DNA from: Chloroflexota bacterium
GTDB taxonomy: Bacteria > Chloroflexota > Anaerolineae > Anaerolineales > DRMV01
Reading direction: 5' to 3'
DNA length: 16,618 nucleotides
NCBI GenBank assembly: GCA_013153375.1
Contig: JAADEN010000033.1
Span: 1-16,618 of the forward strand
The notes below the pieces were generated by a model that saw nothing but the letters and a program-made list of their open reading frames with translations, had not been told where the DNA came from and did not search any database. Shown here one piece after another: positions 13,687-16,618 of the stretch. A program made the position numbers and the translations under genes. Position 1 is the stretch's first letter. Every line of letters begins with the position of its first letter.

Positions 13687-14382
13687 CTATTCCGCGAAGG
13701 CGACCAGGCCCGCCTCGCGCAACGACACATAACGCCCCGCGCCGAAGACGATGTGGTCCAAGACGCGAATGTCCAACAGCGCGCCGGCCTGGACCGCCTG
13801 GCGGGTGAGGGCCACATCGTCGGGGCTGGGCGTGGGGTCGCCGCTGGGGTGGTTGTGCACCAGGATGAGGCCCGTCGCGTTCTCCCGCACGGCCTCCCGG
13901 AAGATTTCCCCCACCCGCACCTGCGCGCTGTTGACCGACCCGCGCACCACTTCGACCACCCGCAGCACATGGTTGCGGGTGTTGAGCAGGATGGCCCGCA
14001 GGTGCTCTTGCTCCAGCGCGGCCATTTCGGTGGCCAGCATGGCGGCCACATCCTCGGGGCCGTGGATGCTGGGACGCTCCTGCCATTCGGCCAGGCGCAG
14101 GCGTTGAGCCAGGGCCAGCGCGGCTTTGATCTGCGCGGCCTTGGCCAGGCCCACCCCGCGCGTGCGGCGCAGCGCGCTGAACGGCACCCGATTCAGCCCG
14201 GCCAGGCCGCCGAAGTCCCGCAGCAGGCGCTGGGCCAGCGCGACCGCGTGCTCGCCCTGGGTGCCCGTGCGCAGCAAAATGGCCAGCAACTCCGCGTTGG
14301 TCAGACTTTGCGCGCCCAGCCGCGCCAGCCGCTCCCGCGGGCGATCGTGCGCGTCCCAATCGCGAATGCGGTATCCGGTCAC
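13687..14382 (-). CDS. radC: RadC family JAB/MPN domain protein
   Basis: This 231-residue protein has an N-terminal segment with a helix-hairpin-helix-like region (about 66-86, RTRGVGLAKA) and a C-terminal JAB domain. The JAMM metal motif HNHPSGDPTPS is complete: His176, His178, Ser186 and Asp189. The family was once called a DNA repair protein from an E. coli allele since reassigned; its molecular role is unsettled, and some members sit near mobile elements. I chose the GTG at 14382 because the family N-terminus (TGYRIRDW) begins there and GGGAGGG lies about five bases upstream. An in-frame ATG at 14433 would add 17 residues translated from repeat-like purine-rich DNA and would overlap metG. 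It is probably the last gene of the metG transcript. Confidence 0.92.
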   Translation of the reverse strand: MTGYRIRDWDAHDRPRERLARLGAQSLTNAELLAILLRTGTQGEHAVALAQRLLRDFGGLAGLNRVPFSALRRTRGVGLAKAAQIKAALALAQRLRLAEWQERPSIHGPEDVAAMLATEMAALEQEHLRAILLNTRNHVLRVVEVVRGSVNSAQVRVGEIFREAVRENATGLILVHNHPSGDPTPSPDDVALTRQAVQAGALLDIRVLDHIVFGAGRYVSLREAGLVAFAE

Positions 14383-14385
14383 TGG

Positions 14386-14424
14386 GCCCTCCCGCTCCTC
14401 GCTTCCCGCTCCCTGCTCTCTTCC
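14386..14424 (-). repeat. Purine-rich repeat fragment between metG and radC
   Basis: On the minus strand this reads AGAGAGCAGGGAGCGGGAAG followed by CGAGGAGCGGGAGGG. It closely resembles the purine-rich module at about 207-239 (AGAGAGCAAGGAGCGAGAAG then CGGGAAGCGGG) and the one at 5712-5735. It contains the GGGAGGG used as the radC ribosome site. Confidence 0.6.
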
Positions 14425-14429
14425 GCCCC

Positions 14430-16241
14430 TCACCGCTTGCCGACGCAGTCCTCCGGCGGGTCGCCCAGGCGGGCCTGCTCTTCTTCGGCCAGCGCGGGAT
14501 CCAACTTGCGGAACAGGGGCGTGGGTTTGTGCAGCGCCTGGCCCACGGGCAGGGCTTGCGGCTCCCAGCGGCCCGTGGCGTCCGCGGGGTCGTACATCAG
14601 CACTTCGTGAGTGCCCAGCGCGTCGTGTGCCTCGCGCACGGTCTGGCGACCGAACAGCGGGCGCGTATAGCCCAGCGTGCGGTGCAGCGCCTCGCTGCTG
14701 AAGGGCAGATAGGGCGCGAAGAGCACCTTGAGCCAGTCAATGGCCTGCAACGCGGTGTAGAGGATGGTGCCCGCGTCCGCGCGGTCCTCCTTGATGCGCT
14801 TCCAGGGCGCGCGGCGCTCGAGATACTTGTTGACCTGCGCGGCCAGGCGCATGGCCTCTTGCAGCCCGGCCCGCAGCCGCACATGCTCCAGATGGTCGCC
14901 CACGCTTTGGAACCCGGCCCGCACCTCGGCCAGCAGGGCCTCGTCCTCCGCGGTGAGGGCCCCCGGCTCGGGCACCTGGCCCCAATGCTTGTAGGTGAAG
15001 GACAGCACCCGGTGGGCCAGGTTGCCCCAGGTGGCCACCAACTCGTCGTTGTTGCGGCGGAAGAAGTCCTCCCAGTACCAGTCCGTGTCTCGGGTTTCGG
15101 GCATGATGGCCGTCAGATAGTAGCGCAGCGGGTCGGGGTCGTAGCGTTCCAGCAAATCCAGCCCCCACAGGGCCCAATTGCGACTGCCCGAGAATTTGCA
15201 TCCCTCGAGGTTGAGGAACTGATTGGCCGGCACATCGTAGGGCAGCACCAGCGGCCGACCCGGGGCCCGGCCCGAGAACAATTCCTCGAAACGGGCCCCC
15301 GCGCCGATGAGTTGCGCGGGCCACATGATGGCGTGGAAGGGGATGTTGTCCTTGCCGATGAAGTAGTAGGAGCGGGCCTCGGGGTTCAGCCACCACTGCT
15401 CCCACGCGTCGGGCTGGCCCGTGAGGTGCCCCCATTCGATGGCCGCGGAGAGATACCCGATGACGGCCTCGAACCACACATACAGCACCTTGTGCTCCCA
15501 GCCCTTCAACGGCAGAGGGATGCCCCAGTCCAGGTCGCGGCTGATGGGACGGGGCTTGAGGCCCTCGCTGCGGATGAGGCCCAGGGATTGCTGTACCACA
15601 TGGGGCCGCCAGTAGGGCGCCCGGGCTTCCAGAAAGGCCCGCACATCGTCTTCCAGTTTGGGCAGGTCCAGGTAGAAGTGTTCGGTCTCCCGCAGTTCGG
15701 GGGTGCTGCCGTCCAGTTTGGAGCGCGGGTTGATGAGTTTGGTGGGATCCAGCAGGTTGCCGCAGCGGTCGCACTGGTCGCTGCGCGCGCCCTCGTAGCC
15801 GCAAATGTAGCAGGTGCCCTCCACATAGCGGTCGGGCAAGAAGCGTTGCTGGGTGGTGGAATACCACTGCTTTTCGCGCTTGGTGAACAGGTAGTCGTTC
15901 AGGCGCAGGGCCTCGAAGATGGTCTGGGAGACCTTGAAGTGGTTTTCGGTGTGGGTGCTGGTGAACAGGTCGTAGGCCAGACCCATCTTCTGGAACAGGT
16001 CCAGGAACGAACGATGGTAGCGGCGGTAGATGACCTCGGGCGAGACGCCCTCCTGGTCCGCGCGCACGGTGATGGGCGTGCCGTGCGCGTCGGAGCCCGA
16101 GACCATGAGCATGGCCCGGCCCCGCAGGCGTTGGTAGCGGCTGAAGATGTCCGCGGGCAGGTACGCGCCCACCAGGTTACCGGCGTGGATGTAGGCGTTG
16201 GCGTACGGCCAGGCGACGCCGGCCAGCACATGTTCGGTCAT
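14430..16241 (-). CDS. metG: Methionyl-tRNA synthetase
   Basis: This 603-residue class I enzyme charges tRNA(Met) with methionine using ATP. The HIGH motif is HAGN (19-22). The zinc knuckle has two CxxC pairs (Cys144/147 and Cys157/160), and the KMSKS loop is KFSGS (349-353), a variant lacking the second Lys. The anticodon-binding alpha-helical region follows (about 390-550). There is no C-terminal EMAP-like tRNA-binding domain, consistent with the length. The start at 16241 has GGAG eight bases upstream and homology begins right there (EHVLAGVAWPYANA); the open frame to 16361 is not supported. It follows an uncharacterised gene by 53 bases, and the gap holds a GC-rich hairpin (16267-16285). 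radC follows after 47 bases. Confidence 0.96.
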   Translation of the reverse strand: MTEHVLAGVAWPYANAYIHAGNLVGAYLPADIFSRYQRLRGRAMLMVSGSDAHGTPITVRADQEGVSPEVIYRRYHRSFLDLFQKMGLAYDLFTSTHTENHFKVSQTIFEALRLNDYLFTKREKQWYSTTQQRFLPDRYVEGTCYICGYEGARSDQCDRCGNLLDPTKLINPRSKLDGSTPELRETEHFYLDLPKLEDDVRAFLEARAPYWRPHVVQQSLGLIRSEGLKPRPISRDLDWGIPLPLKGWEHKVLYVWFEAVIGYLSAAIEWGHLTGQPDAWEQWWLNPEARSYYFIGKDNIPFHAIMWPAQLIGAGARFEELFSGRAPGRPLVLPYDVPANQFLNLEGCKFSGSRNWALWGLDLLERYDPDPLRYYLTAIMPETRDTDWYWEDFFRRNNDELVATWGNLAHRVLSFTYKHWGQVPEPGALTAEDEALLAEVRAGFQSVGDHLEHVRLRAGLQEAMRLAAQVNKYLERRAPWKRIKEDRADAGTILYTALQAIDWLKVLFAPYLPFSSEALHRTLGYTRPLFGRQTVREAHDALGTHEVLMYDPADATGRWEPQALPVGQALHKPTPLFRKLDPALAEEEQARLGDPPEDCVGKR

Positions 16242-16266
16242 GCCCCACTCCTGCGGGTGTAGGATG

Positions 16267-16285
16267 GCCCGGGCCGCGGCCGGGC
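16267..16285. other. GC hairpin in the gap upstream of metG
   Basis: GCCCGG (16267-16272) pairs with CCGGGC (16280-16285) around a 7-base GC loop. No T run follows on the minus strand, so it is not a canonical terminator. It may be incidental, or an mRNA structure between the co-oriented genes. Confidence 0.35.
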
Positions 16286-16294
16286 GACTTGGGT

Positions 16295-16618
16295 TTACAA
16301 CTGCGGCACGCCCCACAACTCGCGCGGCGCGTCCGGGGCCGTGTCTTTGAGCACCAGCCACAAATCGTTGCCGTGGGGCGCGAGGGTGACTTCGCCCAGG
16401 ATGTCGAACTGGTTGCCCATCAAGGGCTTGCGCCGACCCACCGCGATGCGCTTGCCCTGGCGCAGGGCGCGGATGAGATCCTGGCGCGTGAAGATGCGGC
16501 GGTCGGTGTAATGGGAGAAAATGCGCTCATAGCCCCGAGCCCACTCGATGGTCTTGCCATCGGGCCCGTAGTGCACGGCTTCGAGGATGATGTCGTAGGG
16601 TCGGCGACGGAAGAACAT
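16295..16618 (-). CDS. Uncharacterised protein at the window edge (107 residues or longer)
   Basis: The frame reads MFFRRRPYDIILEAVHYGPD onwards for 107 residues and ends LWGVPQL. Its first ATG is the last three bases of the window, so the ribosome site cannot be seen and the gene may extend further. The charged N-terminus, with a globular mixture of residues and no membrane segment, suggests a small soluble protein. No family was recognised. Third-position GC matches its neighbours and it is co-oriented with metG, so it is probably a real gene in the same unit. Confidence 0.7.
   Translation of the reverse strand: MFFRRRPYDIILEAVHYGPDGKTIEWARGYERIFSHYTDRRIFTRQDLIRALRQGKRIAVGRRKPLMGNQFDILGEVTLAPHGNDLWLVLKDTAPDAPRELWGVPQL

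Noticed and set aside
13574..14359. N-terminal extension of the icd frame over radC
   Set aside because: The frame is open only because of high GC. Homology, ribosome site and promoter all place the icd start at 13573, and radC is encoded here in another frame.

Overview
The window is GC-rich, densely coded bacterial chromosome. No ribosomal gene is present, so the lineage cannot be fixed. The gene style suggests an environmental Chloroflexota (Anaerolineae-like) genome: a DUF2207 membrane protein paired with a winged-helix/zinc-ribbon partner, an MNT/HEPN locus, an FmdB-type zinc ribbon, and intergenic islands of heptamers and ACACGGAT-like decamers. This placement is an inference from style. 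Nothing indicates phage, plasmid, insertion sequence, CRISPR or tRNA.

Layout: (1) 1-402 is a gene-free repeat island ending at a promoter for a soluble GAF-PAS histidine kinase (403-2004, +). (2) The kinase overlaps tail to tail with a minus-strand operon (5512 to 1977) of a knotted YgeW/AOTC-type carbamoyltransferase, a carbamate kinase and an M1-like metallopeptidase lipoprotein. (3) 5513-6062 is a second repeat island with the same module order, ending at the promoter of plsX (6063-7073, +), which is followed by a membrane-anchored NERD-like protein (7083-7868, +) lacking the usual catalytic acidic residues. (4) On the minus strand, 8900 to 7934 carries an MNT nucleotidyltransferase, a truncated HEPN remnant that is not among the long ORFs, and an FmdB-like zinc ribbon. 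(5) hsp20 (9504-9034, -) stands alone with its own terminator. (6) A DUF2207 protein and a two-TM winged-helix/zinc-ribbon protein form a minus-strand pair (12078 to 9610). (7) icd (13573-12266, -) is a single transcription unit. (8) An uncharacterised protein at the window edge, metG and radC follow one another on the minus strand (16618 to 13687).

How the genes work together: the carbamoyltransferase and carbamate kinase are seven bases apart, and together they suit phosphorolysis of a carbamoylated compound to carbamoyl phosphate, then ATP plus ammonia and CO2. The natural substrate is not evident. plsX (phospholipid precursor), icd (TCA cycle), metG (translation), radC and hsp20 are housekeeping or stress genes. 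The most unusual items are the paired composite repeat islands, the decayed MNT/HEPN toxin-antitoxin locus, the ATP-generating carbamoyltransferase operon, the degenerate NERD protein and the DUF2207/zinc-ribbon pair. I found no fully new multi-gene system.
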